A stretch of 64,000 bases of DNA from Bacteroides faecium (GTDB lineage Bacteria; Bacteroidota; Bacteroidia; Bacteroidales; Bacteroidaceae). Below the pieces are notes generated by a model. The model saw only the letters and a list, made by a program, of their open reading frames with translations. It was not told the DNA's origin and made no database searches. Location: assembly GCF_012113595.1 (NCBI RefSeq), contig NZ_CP050831.1, positions 372,001 to 436,000 on the forward strand, read 5' to 3'. Position numbers and translations under genes: made by a program. Shown piece by piece: positions 16,817 to 25,735 of the stretch. Positions within the stretch are counted from its first letter, which is position 1. Each line of letters starts with the position of its first letter.

Positions 16817-17325
16817 TAGTTCGTTTTATATTCAAACTTCACTTCTTTCAGTTCTTCGTTTGCTTTTACGATTTTCTTTTTCAGTCCTTCTTTGTAAGCA
16901 GCAAAAGCTTCCGCCAACTTCTCGTCACTCAATGCAAGCATCTGGATAGCCAGGATAGCCGCATTCATCGCGCCGTTGATAGCAACGGTGGCTACGGGAA
17001 TGCCCGGAGGCATCTGGATGATAGAGTAAAGGGCGTCTACACCATCGAGAACGGAACCTTTTACGGGTACTCCGATAACGGGAAGCGTAGTGTTAGCAGC
17101 AATTACACCGGGAAGGGCGGCAGCCATTCCGGCAGCAGCGATAATCACTTTGATGCCACGGTTGCGGGCATTCTTGGCAAACTCTTCCACAGCCTCGGGC
17201 GTGCGGTGAGCGGAAAGCGCGTTCATTTCGAACGGTACATGCATATCATTCAGCAGTTGCGCAGCCTTCTCCATTACGGGAAGGTCGGACGTACTACCCA
17301 TGATAATACTTACAATTGGAGTCAT
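16816..17325 (-). CDS. purE: N5-carboxyaminoimidazole ribonucleotide mutase
   Basis: Catalyses N5-CAIR to CAIR in purine synthesis. The 169-residue protein has the class I signature GSTSDLPVM (9-17) and the SAHRTPE active-site loop (38-44), followed by AAAGMAAALPGVIAANT and the LAIQMLA helix. It lies between gcvH and ispG on the same strand and overlaps ispG by 1 nt. Confidence 0.95.
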   Translation of the reverse strand: MTPIVSIIMGSTSDLPVMEKAAQLLNDMHVPFEMNALSAHRTPEAVEEFAKNARNRGIKVIIAAAGMAAALPGVIAANTTLPVIGVPVKGSVLDGVDALYSIIQMPPGIPVATVAINGAMNAAILAIQMLALSDEKLAEAFAAYKEGLKKKIVKANEELKEVKFEYKTN

Positions 17326-17346
17326 TTCTTTAACGATTAGTTTTTT

Positions 17347-17436
17347 AGTGATTAGTGATTAATATATTTAGATAACGTGCATGATTTTACTCAGTGATTA
17401 GCAGCCACACAGCGCAGCTACTAATCACTAATCACT
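17347..17436. repeat. 15-bp inverted repeat between gcvH and purE
   Basis: AGTGATTAGTGATTA (17347-17361) is matched perfectly in inverted form at 17422-17436. A further AGTGATTAG at 17393-17401 can pair with the same right arm, so two alternative stems are possible in the transcript. It reaches into the last codon of gcvH. Confidence 0.6.
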
Positions 17437-17816
17437 CATCCGTTAATCACTTCTTTATAGCCTTCGGCATCCAGCAGGTCTTCTACGTCTTTCAGGTTTG
17501 CCGGTTTCATTTTAATCAGCCAGCCTTCACCATAAGGATCCTTGTTCACCAGCTCCGGATTCTCTTCCAGCGCTTCGTTTTGTTCCATCACTTCACCTGC
17601 TACCGGCAAGAAAAGGTCGGAAATGGTCTTTACTACTTCGATGGTTCCGAAAACTTCATCAGCTTCCAACGCTTCACCGACAGTAGGTATATCTACGAAC
17701 ACAATATCACCCAATTGCTCTTGAGCATAGTCTGTGATACCAACATAAGCAATGTCTCCTTCAACGCGAATCCATTCGTGTTCGTTCGTGTACTTCAAAT
17801 TCTGTGGAAAGTCCAT
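17436..17816 (-). CDS. gcvH: Glycine cleavage system H protein
   Basis: The 126-residue lipoyl carrier shuttles the aminomethyl group between the P and T proteins of the glycine cleavage system. The lipoyl-accepting Lys63 is in the loop GTIEVVKTISD and the usual GDIVFVDIPTVG segment precedes it. No gcvP or gcvT lies in the window. It is followed 110 nt later by purE, with an inverted repeat between them. Confidence 0.94.
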   Translation of the reverse strand: MDFPQNLKYTNEHEWIRVEGDIAYVGITDYAQEQLGDIVFVDIPTVGEALEADEVFGTIEVVKTISDLFLPVAGEVMEQNEALEENPELVNKDPYGEGWLIKMKPANLKDVEDLLDAEGYKEVING

Positions 17817-17845
17817 AATAATTAGTTTTTAGGATTTATACTGTT

Positions 17846-18517
17846 TTAAAATAAAAATATTCGAAATAAGGAATTAATCATCGGATGAAGCACCAGAAGG
17901 GCACATACCAGACCGACCGCAAAGCCGGAAAGTACCTCACCCAACGTATGATGTCCCAGGATGATACGGGCTGAACCGAGTATGCCGGCTATCAAGATAA
18001 ACAGGCATAACCAACCTACCGGATTATAACCGAACAAGGCACTGAAAGAAACCAGTCCTCCTATCACTCCACCCATTCCGGCCATATGTTCGCTCAATTT
18101 CCATTTCAGGTTGACTGCAATGCAAATGACAGATACCACCAGGGAAGCCAGGATAATGCCCGTCATATACCAGGGTATGTTCAGTTTGCGCATCATCAAC
18201 AGGCAGAATACATAGGAGATGATAGTCAGCAGGATAGGTATATAGCGTTTCTTACGTTCACTCAAATCCTGACGGTCAAAGCCATTAATCTTGCGAAACA
18301 GGAAAATGGTGATAGTAGGTGTCAGTATGGTGAAGCAGTAAACGATTCCCAATACAATCAACTTATATACCATCGGCATGATGCGTAGATAAGAAAACAG
18401 GAATAACACCAGAAACGACAAAAACGGAATAGAAAATGGGGTAAACAATATTGAAGTGACTCTCGCCACCTGTAACATTGACTTATCCGCTATGATATGC
18501 TCTCTTTCTCTGTCCAC
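17846..18517 (-). CDS. PAP2-family membrane phosphatase
   Basis: The 223-residue integral membrane protein has about five or six hydrophobic segments. The PAP2 signature is visible as SEHMAG (His144) and SARIILGHHTLGEV (Ser182, Arg184, His190); the upstream part is degenerate (SERKKRY). The family hydrolyses lipid phosphates such as phosphatidate or undecaprenyl diphosphate; the substrate here is unknown. It lies between rpoN and gcvH. Confidence 0.8.
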   Translation of the reverse strand: MDREREHIIADKSMLQVARVTSILFTPFSIPFLSFLVLFLFSYLRIMPMVYKLIVLGIVYCFTILTPTITIFLFRKINGFDRQDLSERKKRYIPILLTIISYVFCLLMMRKLNIPWYMTGIILASLVVSVICIAVNLKWKLSEHMAGMGGVIGGLVSFSALFGYNPVGWLCLFILIAGILGSARIILGHHTLGEVLSGFAVGLVCALLVLHPMINSLFRIFLF

Positions 18518-18586
18518 TTCTTTTTTAATTACTGATTATTAATTGCAAATTACAACTCTCGTTCCTATACTATCAATTGTCCCTTC

Positions 18587-20071
18587 TTATTTCCTGAGCC
18601 GCGCCACGGGTATATTCAGTTGCTGGCGGTATTTGGCTACTGTCCGGCGGGCAATGGGGTATCCTTTTTCTTTCAGGATTTCTGCCAGTTCATCATCGGT
18701 CAGCGGCTTTTTCTTGTCCTCTCCGTCGATGCATTCTTTCAGAATCTTACGGATTTCGCGGACGGACATTTCTTCTCCGTCTTCCGTTGTATATCCGTCG
18801 CTGAAGAAGAATTTAAGCGGATAGATACCGAAATTCGTCTGCACATATTTGCTGTTGCTGACACGGGAGATGGTTGATATATCCAGTCCGGTACGTTCGG
18901 CCACATCTTTCAAGATCATCGGTTTCAACAGGGATTCGTCTCCGTCGATGAAGAACGGCCGTTGCAGGTCGATGATTGCCTGCATGGTGGTCATCAGTGT
19001 ATTCTGACGTTGCTTGACAGCGTCGATAAATCCTTGTGCCGCATCCATTTTCTGCTTCAGGAACATCATTGCTTCCTTGGATTCTTTGGACTGGTTGGCT
19101 TTATTCCTGGTATGTTCTTCCACCATTTCCGTAAAGTCACGGCTCATGCGGAGTTCGGGGACGTTGCGGTTATTGAGACTTATATTGATTGTTCCGTCAT
19201 CATACGTTTCTACGATAAAGTCGGGAATTATCTGTTGAAGATTTCTGCCGATGGTTTCGCCCAAAGAAGCACCGGGACGGGGATTCAGTTTGGTGATTTC
19301 GCAGATGGCTTCATTGAATGTTTCTTCGTCAATATCCAGTTTCTTTATGATTTTCTCCCAATGTTTGCGGGTGAACTCTTCGTAGCAGTCACGGATGATG
19401 CGTTCTTCGAGGTCGAGTATGGGATTGGCAGTTCTTTCCGCCTCTTTCTTCCGGTCAATCTGTATCAACAGACATTCCTGAAGGCTACGGGCGCCGATAC
19501 CTGCCGGATCAAAGTCCTGCAAGATGCACAACGCTTCTTCGAGTTCTTCCTCTGTGGATTCTATACCGGCATAAATGGCCAGTTCGTCACAGATGCTTTC
19601 CAGAGATTTACGGAGCAGGCCGTCGTCATCCAATGATCCAATCAGGTATTCTACCAAGTCACATTGATGCTCTGTCAAATTCCGTTCACGGAGTTGCTCT
19701 TTCAATATTTCATAAAAGGAAGTGGTGTCGGAGAAGGGGATATCTTCCGCCTGCTCGTCTTTCGAGCGGTTGTTCTCTTGCAGTTTATAGTCGGGAATAT
19801 CGTCTTCGGTGAGGTAGTCACTTAAAGAATCATAGTCATTGGCGCCATTCTCCATGCCGTCTTCCATACCGTCGGCATCGGAATATTCGTCGGCGGCATT
19901 CTCTTCTTTGCCTTCTTCAAGTGCCGGATTTTCAAGCAGTTCGGCATGGATACGGTCTTCCAGCTCTACTGCGGGAAGTTCCAACAATTTCACGACCAGA
20001 ATCTGCTGTGGCGAGAGCGTCTGTACTTGCTGTTGCGCCTGAGATTGTATTTGACGGGAACCTTGTGCCAT
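18587..20071 (-). CDS. rpoN: RNA polymerase sigma-54 factor
   Basis: The 494-residue sigma factor has the Gln-rich region I (QAQQQVQTLSPQQ followed by LLELPAVELEDRI) at residues 9-50, an acidic region II around 55-100, a core-binding region around 115-300, and the HTH with the RpoN box ARRTVAKYR near 475-483. It directs transcription from -24/-12 promoters with enhancer-binding proteins; none lies in the window. A -7 element is at 20103-20110. It appears to be the first gene of the PAP2-gcvH-purE-ispG run. Confidence 0.96.
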   Translation of the reverse strand: MAQGSRQIQSQAQQQVQTLSPQQILVVKLLELPAVELEDRIHAELLENPALEEGKEENAADEYSDADGMEDGMENGANDYDSLSDYLTEDDIPDYKLQENNRSKDEQAEDIPFSDTTSFYEILKEQLRERNLTEHQCDLVEYLIGSLDDDGLLRKSLESICDELAIYAGIESTEEELEEALCILQDFDPAGIGARSLQECLLIQIDRKKEAERTANPILDLEERIIRDCYEEFTRKHWEKIIKKLDIDEETFNEAICEITKLNPRPGASLGETIGRNLQQIIPDFIVETYDDGTINISLNNRNVPELRMSRDFTEMVEEHTRNKANQSKESKEAMMFLKQKMDAAQGFIDAVKQRQNTLMTTMQAIIDLQRPFFIDGDESLLKPMILKDVAERTGLDISTISRVSNSKYVQTNFGIYPLKFFFSDGYTTEDGEEMSVREIRKILKECIDGEDKKKPLTDDELAEILKEKGYPIARRTVAKYRQQLNIPVARLRK

Positions 20072-20102
20072 ATTCGTTTTTGCTTTCTACTATTTCTCGC
20101 TA

Positions 20103-20110
20103 CAAAAGTA
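20103..20110 (-). promoter_or_regulatory. -7 element of rpoN
   Basis: TACTTTTG on the minus strand, 32 nt upstream of the ATG at 20071. Confidence 0.5.
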
Positions 20111-20228
20111 ACTTTTTAACGAGAGATTACACAGATTAAGGGGATTATTTTTAATCCTATAACACTAAAATTATCTAATGAACAAATATTTATCCACCGA
20201 AGTTCACGAAATTTCAATCAGTTAGTAT

Positions 20229-20324
20229 TATCTTTGGACAGTTGATTTACAAAATAAAACAACACGTATGGAAACATATAAAGAGAATAACCCGCTCCGT
20301 TTCAATATTATAAAAGCACAATAA
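20229..20324 (+). other. Orphan promoter and 18-codon frame
   Basis: TATCTTTG (20229-20236) is followed by a short frame starting at the ATG at 20268 (METYKENNPLRFNIIKAQ) and ending at 20324. It may be a decayed gene or a leader; I see no homology. The rest of 20111-20378 holds nothing I can name. Confidence 0.25.
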
Positions 20325-20378
20325 ATATTCTTCTAAAAGATATTTTGATTAAACCGATTCTTTATTTGAATTTTATAT

Positions 20379-20386
20379 TACCTTTG
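20379..20386 (+). promoter_or_regulatory. -7 element of the KilA-N gene
   Basis: TACCTTTG, 17 nt before the ATG at 20404. No good -33 element at the usual spacing. Confidence 0.45.
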
Positions 20387-20403
20387 AATAATAGAATCAT
20401 TAC

Positions 20404-21219
20404 ATGAACTATGACATGACAAAAATAAGAGTACAGAATGCGGAAATAACCGTTGTCACATACGATAACAAGGATTATATCTCACTAACCGATATGGTGC
20501 GAAACATCGAAAACGGATTAGCGCTCATTGAAAAATGGCTACGTAATAAAAACACCATTGAATTTCTGGGGATATGGGAAGCAATGTACAATCCAGATTT
20601 TAATTCCCCCGAATTCGAGGGAATTAAAAATGAAGCAGGACTGAATCGTTTCATTCTATCTGTAAAGCAATGGGTGGAGAAAACTAATTCTAAAGGAATA
20701 ATAGCTAAGGCCGGTCGATATGGCGGAACATATGCCCACAAGGATATAGCTTTTGAATTTGCTTCCTGGGTATCACCACAGTTCAAGTTATATCTTTTGA
20801 AAGAGTTCCAACGGCTAAAGGAACAAGAACAAACCCAACTTGGCTGGACCGCCAAACGTGAACTCTCAAAGATAAATTATCGAATCCACACAGATGCAAT
20901 CAAGCAGAACCTTATTCCAAATGAAGTGACTTTGAAACAAGCAAGTATCATTTATGCCAATGAAGCCGATATATTAAACGTAGCCATGTTTGGCATGACT
21001 GCTAAGATGTGGCACGAACATAACCCTGAACTGAAGGGTAATATTCGTGACTACGCTACCATCAATGAGTTAATTTGCTTATCTAATATGGAAAATCTCA
21101 ATGCTGTATTTATCGACCAGGGACTACCTCAAAGTGAACGGCTCGTCAAACTTAATCAAATAGCTATTCAACAAATGCAAATATTAGAGGATGATAACAA
21201 TAGAAAACTACTGAAATGA
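20404..21219 (+). CDS. KilA-N domain protein
   Basis: The 271-residue protein carries a KilA-N DNA-binding domain at about residues 15-145 (DYISLTDMVRNIENGLALIE, later KAGRYGGTYAHKDIAFEFAS and FKLYLLKEFQRLKEQE). The C-terminal 110 residues are helical and include LSKINYRIHTDAIK; their role is unknown. KilA-N proteins are typical of phages and large DNA viruses and also occur as solitary chromosomal genes in Bacteroidales. No other phage gene is nearby, so this is a lone acquisition. The ATG at 20416 (MTKIRVQNAEI) is a possible alternative start. Confidence 0.88.
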   Translation: MNYDMTKIRVQNAEITVVTYDNKDYISLTDMVRNIENGLALIEKWLRNKNTIEFLGIWEAMYNPDFNSPEFEGIKNEAGLNRFILSVKQWVEKTNSKGIIAKAGRYGGTYAHKDIAFEFASWVSPQFKLYLLKEFQRLKEQEQTQLGWTAKRELSKINYRIHTDAIKQNLIPNEVTLKQASIIYANEADILNVAMFGMTAKMWHEHNPELKGNIRDYATINELICLSNMENLNAVFIDQGLPQSERLVKLNQIAIQQMQILEDDNNRKLLK

Positions 21220-21367
21220 TTGAAATTACAATATGAGCTGAAGATAGATAACTATGGTGATTATCGGCACTGGTTTTCTCCATTCAAAATATATCATTCT
21301 TCCAACTTTATTCGTTTATTCCAACGTTTTTATGTAAATTTGCTACAAAACTAAAAATTAGGACAAT

Positions 21368-22741
21368 ATGTTTGCCAAAGAAACGTATATGCAGCGGAGA
21401 GCCCTGCTGAAAAAGAATATAGGCTCTGGAGTATTGTTATTTCTTGGAAATGACGAGTGCGGACTGAATTACGAGGATAACACGTTCCGTTATCGGCAGG
21501 ATTCTACTTTCCTCTATTATTTCGGGCTTTCATGTGCCGGACTTTCGGCAATCATAGATATCGATGAAGACAAAGCAATCATTTTCGGTGATGAACTGTC
21601 TATTGACGCTATCGTATGGATGGGCTCGCAACCGACATTGCGCGATAAGTGCGAACGTGTGGGTGTGGCTAATTTAATGCCGTCTGCCGAGATTGTAAGC
21701 TACCTGCATAAATGTGTGCAGAAAGGAAAGGCGATTCATTATCTGCCCCCTTACCGTCCCGAACATAAACTGAAACTGATGGACTGGCTGGGGATACCGC
21801 CTGCACGCCAGGAAGGTTCCGTTCCTTTCATCCGTGCTGTCATAGCGCAACGTAATTATAAATCAGAAGAAGAAATCGTAGAAATAGAAAAGGCTTGCGA
21901 CGTGACTGCCGATATGCATATCACTGCCATGAAGGTGCTTCGTCCAGGTATGTACGAATATGAAGTAGTGGCGGAAATGAACCGGGTAGCAGAAGCTAAC
22001 AACTGTCAGCTCTCTTTTGCCACAATTGCCACCATCAACGGTCAAACGCTGCACAACCATTATCACGGTAATCTCGTGAAACCGGGTGACTTGTTCTTAA
22101 TTGACGCCGGTGCGGAAGTTGAATCAGGATATGCGGGCGATATGTCGTCTACGGTTCCTGCCGACAAGAAATTCACGACCCGCCAGCGTGAAGTGTACGA
22201 AATTCAAAATGCGATGCATCTCGAATCGGTGAAAGCTCTCCGTCCGGGAATTCCTTATATGGAAGTCTACGAATTGTCCGCCCGCGTGATGGTAGAAGGT
22301 ATGAAGGCTCTTGGACTGATGAAAGGAAATGCTGAAGATGCTGTTCGTGAAGGTGCTCATGCCCTGTTCTATCCGCATGGATTAGGTCATATGATGGGAT
22401 TGGATGTACACGATATGGAAAATCTGGGTGAGATATGGGTAGGATACAATGGTCAGCCGAAGAGTACGCAGTTCGGTCGTAAGTCACAGCGTCTCGCCAT
22501 TCCGCTGGAACCGGGATTTGTACATACCGTGGAACCGGGCATTTACTTTATCCCCGAACTGATTGATATGTGGAAAGCGGAAAAGAAATTCGCTGATTTC
22601 ATCAACTATGACGTGGTGGAAACTTACAAGGATTTCGGCGGTATCCGTAACGAGGAAGATTATCTGATTACAGAAACCGGCGCTCGCAGACTGGGCAAGA
22701 AAATTCCTTTGACTCCGGAAGAAGTAGAAGCTTTGAGATAA
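21368..22741 (+). CDS. Xaa-Pro aminopeptidase, M24B family
   Basis: The cytoplasmic metallopeptidase removes N-terminal residues preceding proline. The 457-residue protein has an N-terminal creatinase-like domain (about 1-165) and the pita-bread catalytic domain. All five metal ligands are visible: Asp246, Asp258, His337 (YPHGLGH), Glu389 (VEPGIYF) and Glu429 (GIRNEED). The length fits bacterial PepP-type enzymes. It is transcribed alone, with a hairpin terminator downstream. Confidence 0.93.
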   Translation: MFAKETYMQRRALLKKNIGSGVLLFLGNDECGLNYEDNTFRYRQDSTFLYYFGLSCAGLSAIIDIDEDKAIIFGDELSIDAIVWMGSQPTLRDKCERVGVANLMPSAEIVSYLHKCVQKGKAIHYLPPYRPEHKLKLMDWLGIPPARQEGSVPFIRAVIAQRNYKSEEEIVEIEKACDVTADMHITAMKVLRPGMYEYEVVAEMNRVAEANNCQLSFATIATINGQTLHNHYHGNLVKPGDLFLIDAGAEVESGYAGDMSSTVPADKKFTTRQREVYEIQNAMHLESVKALRPGIPYMEVYELSARVMVEGMKALGLMKGNAEDAVREGAHALFYPHGLGHMMGLDVHDMENLGEIWVGYNGQPKSTQFGRKSQRLAIPLEPGFVHTVEPGIYFIPELIDMWKAEKKFADFINYDVVETYKDFGGIRNEEDYLITETGARRLGKKIPLTPEEVEALR

Positions 22742-22783
22742 AAGTTTTCTGTCGGAATCAAACGATATTATATCCATCATACA

Positions 22784-22827
22784 ATAGCGGAAGCTTTTCA
22801 TCCGAGTGAAAAACTTCCGCTATTTTT
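22784..22827 (+). terminator. Intrinsic terminator after the aminopeptidase
   Basis: AATAGCGGAAG pairs with CTTCCGCTATT around a mostly paired AAGCTTTTCA/GTGAAAAA centre, and TTTTT follows. Confidence 0.75.
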
Positions 22828-22959
22828 GCCAAAATACCAAATAATCCATTTAATTGCACATTTTTTCTACACTCTCTTTGCCGAATCTTCCGTAATATTG
22901 CATCAGAATTTAATTACTTACTTTTATACTTATACTTATATAAAATGATGAACAATACC

Positions 22960-24267
22960 ATGAAGAAACTACTCTTATCCGTATGCCTACTGTCAGCAAT
23001 CTTGTTATCTGTCGTAGCCGAAAACTATCCTTATAGAAGCGATGTGCTTTGGGTTACTGTTCCCGACCATGCCGACTGGATTTATAAGACAGGAGAAAAA
23101 GCGACCGTAGAAGTACAATTCTATAAATATGGTATTCCCGGAGACAACGTAGTGGTCAACTATGAAATAGGCGGAGATTTGATGCCTGCCGATACAAAGG
23201 GGAGCGTAACACTCAAAAATGGCAGAGCCATAATTCCTGTCGGCACAATGAAAGAGCCCGGATTCCGCGATTGCCGCCTGAAGGCAACAGTGGACGGAAA
23301 AACATATTCACATCATGTGAAAGTCGGCTTCTCACCGGAAAAGCTAAAGCCATATACTGCCATGCCCGACGATTTCAACGAATTCTGGGAGAAGGCTAAA
23401 GCAGAGCAGAAAGATTTTCCGCTGACTTATACGAAAGAGCATGTAGAAAAGTATTCTACGGATAAAATAGATTGCTACCTCGTGAAGTTGCAACTGAATA
23501 AAGGCGGACAATGCATCTATGGTTATTTATTCTATCCGAAGAAAGAAGGGAGATTTCCTGTCGTATTATGTCCCCCGGGAGCAGGTATCAAAACAATTAA
23601 AGAGCCTTTGCGCCATAAATATTATGCGGAACAAGGCTGCATCCGCTTTGAAATTGAGATACACGGGCTTAATCCGGAAATGAGTGAACAGGAATTTAAA
23701 GAAATAAGCAATGCATTCAATGGCAGGGGGAACGGGTATTTAAACAATGGTTTGGACAACCGTGACAATTACTACATGAAACGGGTATATCTGGCTTGCG
23801 TCCGCAGCATCGATTTCTTAACTTCCTTACCGGAATGGGACGGCAAGAATGTGATTGCTCAAGGGGGAAGCCAAGGTGGCGCATTAGCTTTAATCACCGC
23901 CGGACTTGACCAGCGTGTCACCGCTTGCGTCGCCAATCATCCCGCATTAAGTGATATGGCAGGATATAAGGCAGGACGTGCCGGTGGTTATCCGCACTTT
24001 TTCAAAAGAGCAACGGGTATGGATACGCCTGAAAAGATAAAGACAATGGCTTATTACGATGTAGTGAACTTCGCAAAGCTAATCAAAGCGGACACTTATA
24101 TGACATGGGGATTCAATGATGACGTATGCCCGCCGACCACCAGTTATATTGTTTACAATGTATTGAACTGTCCGAAAGAGGCGTTGATAACTCCGATTAA
24201 CGAGCATTGGACTTCAAATGATACTGAATACGGGCATCTGCTTTGGATAAAGAAGCATCTGAAATAA
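22960..24267 (+). CDS. Secreted acetyl-xylan-esterase-like hydrolase
   Basis: From the ATG at 22960 the protein has 435 residues (MKKLLLSVCLLSAILLSVVA, a signal peptide). In-frame ATGs at 22945 and 22948 are also possible starts. After an Ig-like N-terminal domain (about 20-120) comes an alpha/beta hydrolase of the AXE1/cephalosporin-C deacetylase group: AQGGSQGGAL with nucleophile Ser304, FNDDVCPP with Asp, and a His near INEHW. Such enzymes remove acetyl groups from xylan or other sugars in the periplasm. No other xylan gene is nearby, so the substrate is uncertain. Confidence 0.85.
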   Translation: MKKLLLSVCLLSAILLSVVAENYPYRSDVLWVTVPDHADWIYKTGEKATVEVQFYKYGIPGDNVVVNYEIGGDLMPADTKGSVTLKNGRAIIPVGTMKEPGFRDCRLKATVDGKTYSHHVKVGFSPEKLKPYTAMPDDFNEFWEKAKAEQKDFPLTYTKEHVEKYSTDKIDCYLVKLQLNKGGQCIYGYLFYPKKEGRFPVVLCPPGAGIKTIKEPLRHKYYAEQGCIRFEIEIHGLNPEMSEQEFKEISNAFNGRGNGYLNNGLDNRDNYYMKRVYLACVRSIDFLTSLPEWDGKNVIAQGGSQGGALALITAGLDQRVTACVANHPALSDMAGYKAGRAGGYPHFFKRATGMDTPEKIKTMAYYDVVNFAKLIKADTYMTWGFNDDVCPPTTSYIVYNVLNCPKEALITPINEHWTSNDTEYGHLLWIKKHLK

Positions 24268-24418
24268 GAGGGCGTGTTCTGTGAAACAAGAAGTGTGATT
24301 GTAATCTATTAAATAATAGATTTTTGAAGAAGAAGAGTATAACAATGGGTAACGATATAGAAATGAGCGAACTACTTTGGTCTGCTGTGTTTTTCCATCG
24401 CTTCAAATAACTCTATTA

Positions 24419-24426
24419 CAAAGATA
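24419..24426 (-). promoter_or_regulatory. Orphan -7 element in a gene-free stretch
   Basis: TATCTTTG on the minus strand between the esterase and the GNAT remnant (24268-24585). It leads only to an 8-codon frame (MEKHSRPK), so it is probably a relic. The stretch is AT-rich and I see no gene in it. Confidence 0.3.
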
Positions 24427-24566
24427 TAAATAATAATCTAATTGTGTTGCTGAATAAAATATTTCTTTCTTTGTAAAATACGCTATCATGCTCAAATTTT
24501 AAGTGCAAAAATGCAATTCAATGAATTTTGATTCACTTCTACACTTAATCATCTCATAAATAGGCA

Positions 24567-24574
24567 TATCTTTG
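24567..24574 (+). promoter_or_regulatory. -7 element of the GNAT remnant and HisRS-like gene
   Basis: TATCTTTG, 11 nt before the ATG at 24586. A transcript from here would cover the GNAT remnant and the two following overlapping genes. Confidence 0.45.
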
Positions 24575-24585
24575 TGAGAAAATAA

Positions 24586-24803
24586 ATGTATGGATATGCA
24601 ACAGAGCTGTTAAACAATTAGTTGCAATAGCTTTTAATCAATTAGGCATCAATAGATTGTATATAAATATTTTTGAATATAATGTCGCATCAATGAGGGT
24701 ATTAGAGATAATTGGATTTGAGAAAGAGGCAATTATTAAATTGTCCGTCATAAAAGAAGGACGAATATTTAATGAATACATATATAGCATTATGAATATA
24801 TGA
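24586..24803 (+). pseudogene. GNAT acetyltransferase C-terminal remnant, frameshifted
   Basis: The ATG at 24586 gives MYGYATE, after which the frame is lost. Starting at 24603 the next frame continues AVKQLVAIAFNQLGI and then NRLYINIFEYNVASMRVLE, up to EYIYSIMNI and a TGA at 24801-24803. Joined by a one-base shift, this is the last 70 residues of a RimJ/RimL-like GNAT acetyltransferase (motif A GYATE, then N-V-A-S-M-R-V-L-E). The N-terminal 100 residues, with the rest of the acetyl-CoA site, are missing. The stop overlaps the ATG of the next gene. Confidence 0.75.
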
Positions 24804-25735
24804 AAGATGAAGCAATAAAACATATAATTAGCAGGTGTAATCTAAATGAAATAGTTGATATACTGTCCGATAAATTGAGTGGTTCAGAATTAAACTCTTT
24901 GCTATTAGAAGTGTTTGACAGGCGTACCACAAAAGAAACCCCATCTTCCTTATTGAGTAAATACAGTAAAAACAAATTAGCTAAACCTGCACAATTAGAT
25001 TTTCTGGAATTTAAAGAGGAAGAATTGGAATGCTGTAAAATAATTGCGAATAACAACTATGAATTAATTGAGTTATCTCCTGTTGCTCAATTAGGTACAA
25101 GTAGTGTAATGGCAACAGTAAATCAAAAAAAAGTTCTTACAGCACTAAGAAACACGGAAGTTCAGTCCGACCCGACAAATGCAATAGCTTTGCATTATGC
25201 TTCATTAAAGAAAAGTAATGAACTGTCTGAGAAAACATATAATTTTGGTAATGTATCAAGAGTTATAAGAACTCAGGTTTTCTCAAACCCAAATTTTACA
25301 CCTCATTTTCCTCTTTTGTGCCTAATCTCGTGCGGTATGGATACGGGTAGTTTTGAATTTGAAAGAACTGAATTACATAAACATTTAGCCATAACACAGA
25401 AGGTCTGCAAAGAAGTCTTTGGGTTTGAAAATATATTCTTTGAAATTATACCCTGCAAAGGATATGATGAAAAAAGTCAATTGATATCAGATACCTTATT
25501 TTATACTAAAAATAGCGGTTTGGATATTCGTATTGCCAAATCAGATTCACATAATAACTATTACTACGGCATTAGAATTAAAGCTAAGATTATTATTAAT
25601 GGAGTAGAACATGAAATAGGTGATGGAGGATTACTTAACTGGACTCAAAATTTATTGGCAAATAAAAAAGAACGTATGCTCACAATGGGGATAGGGATAC
25701 AATTATTGCACTTATTTAAGAAACAAAAATGCTGA
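24800..25735 (+). CDS. Possible class-II aminoacyl-tRNA-synthetase-like (HisRS/HisZ-type) protein
   Basis: The protein has 311 residues. The last 110 (GLDIRIAKSDSHNNYYYGIR, then INGVEHEIGDGGLLNWTQ, then MLTMGIGIQLLHLF) read like the end of a HisRS-type catalytic core, where YYTG, GGRYD and GxGIGxxRL occur. The middle (VLTALRNTEVQSDPTNAIAL) could be motif 2. No anticodon domain follows. It might be a free-standing synthetase paralogue that modifies a small molecule or protein. This is a fold guess by eye and not a database match. It is AT-rich compared with its neighbours and overlaps the next gene by a few bases. Confidence 0.4.
   Translation: MKDEAIKHIISRCNLNEIVDILSDKLSGSELNSLLLEVFDRRTTKETPSSLLSKYSKNKLAKPAQLDFLEFKEEELECCKIIANNNYELIELSPVAQLGTSSVMATVNQKKVLTALRNTEVQSDPTNAIALHYASLKKSNELSEKTYNFGNVSRVIRTQVFSNPNFTPHFPLLCLISCGMDTGSFEFERTELHKHLAITQKVCKEVFGFENIFFEIIPCKGYDEKSQLISDTLFYTKNSGLDIRIAKSDSHNNYYYGIRIKAKIIINGVEHEIGDGGLLNWTQNLLANKKERMLTMGIGIQLLHLFKKQKC

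Noticed and set aside
18962..19636. Plus-strand frame of 224 codons
   Set aside because: It lies wholly antisense to rpoN, which has clear conserved motifs, and has no recognisable domain.
24197..24406. Minus-strand frame of 69 codons after an orphan promoter
   Set aside because: It starts with TTG, overlaps the esterase gene and has no conserved features; the only ATG after the promoter gives 8 codons.
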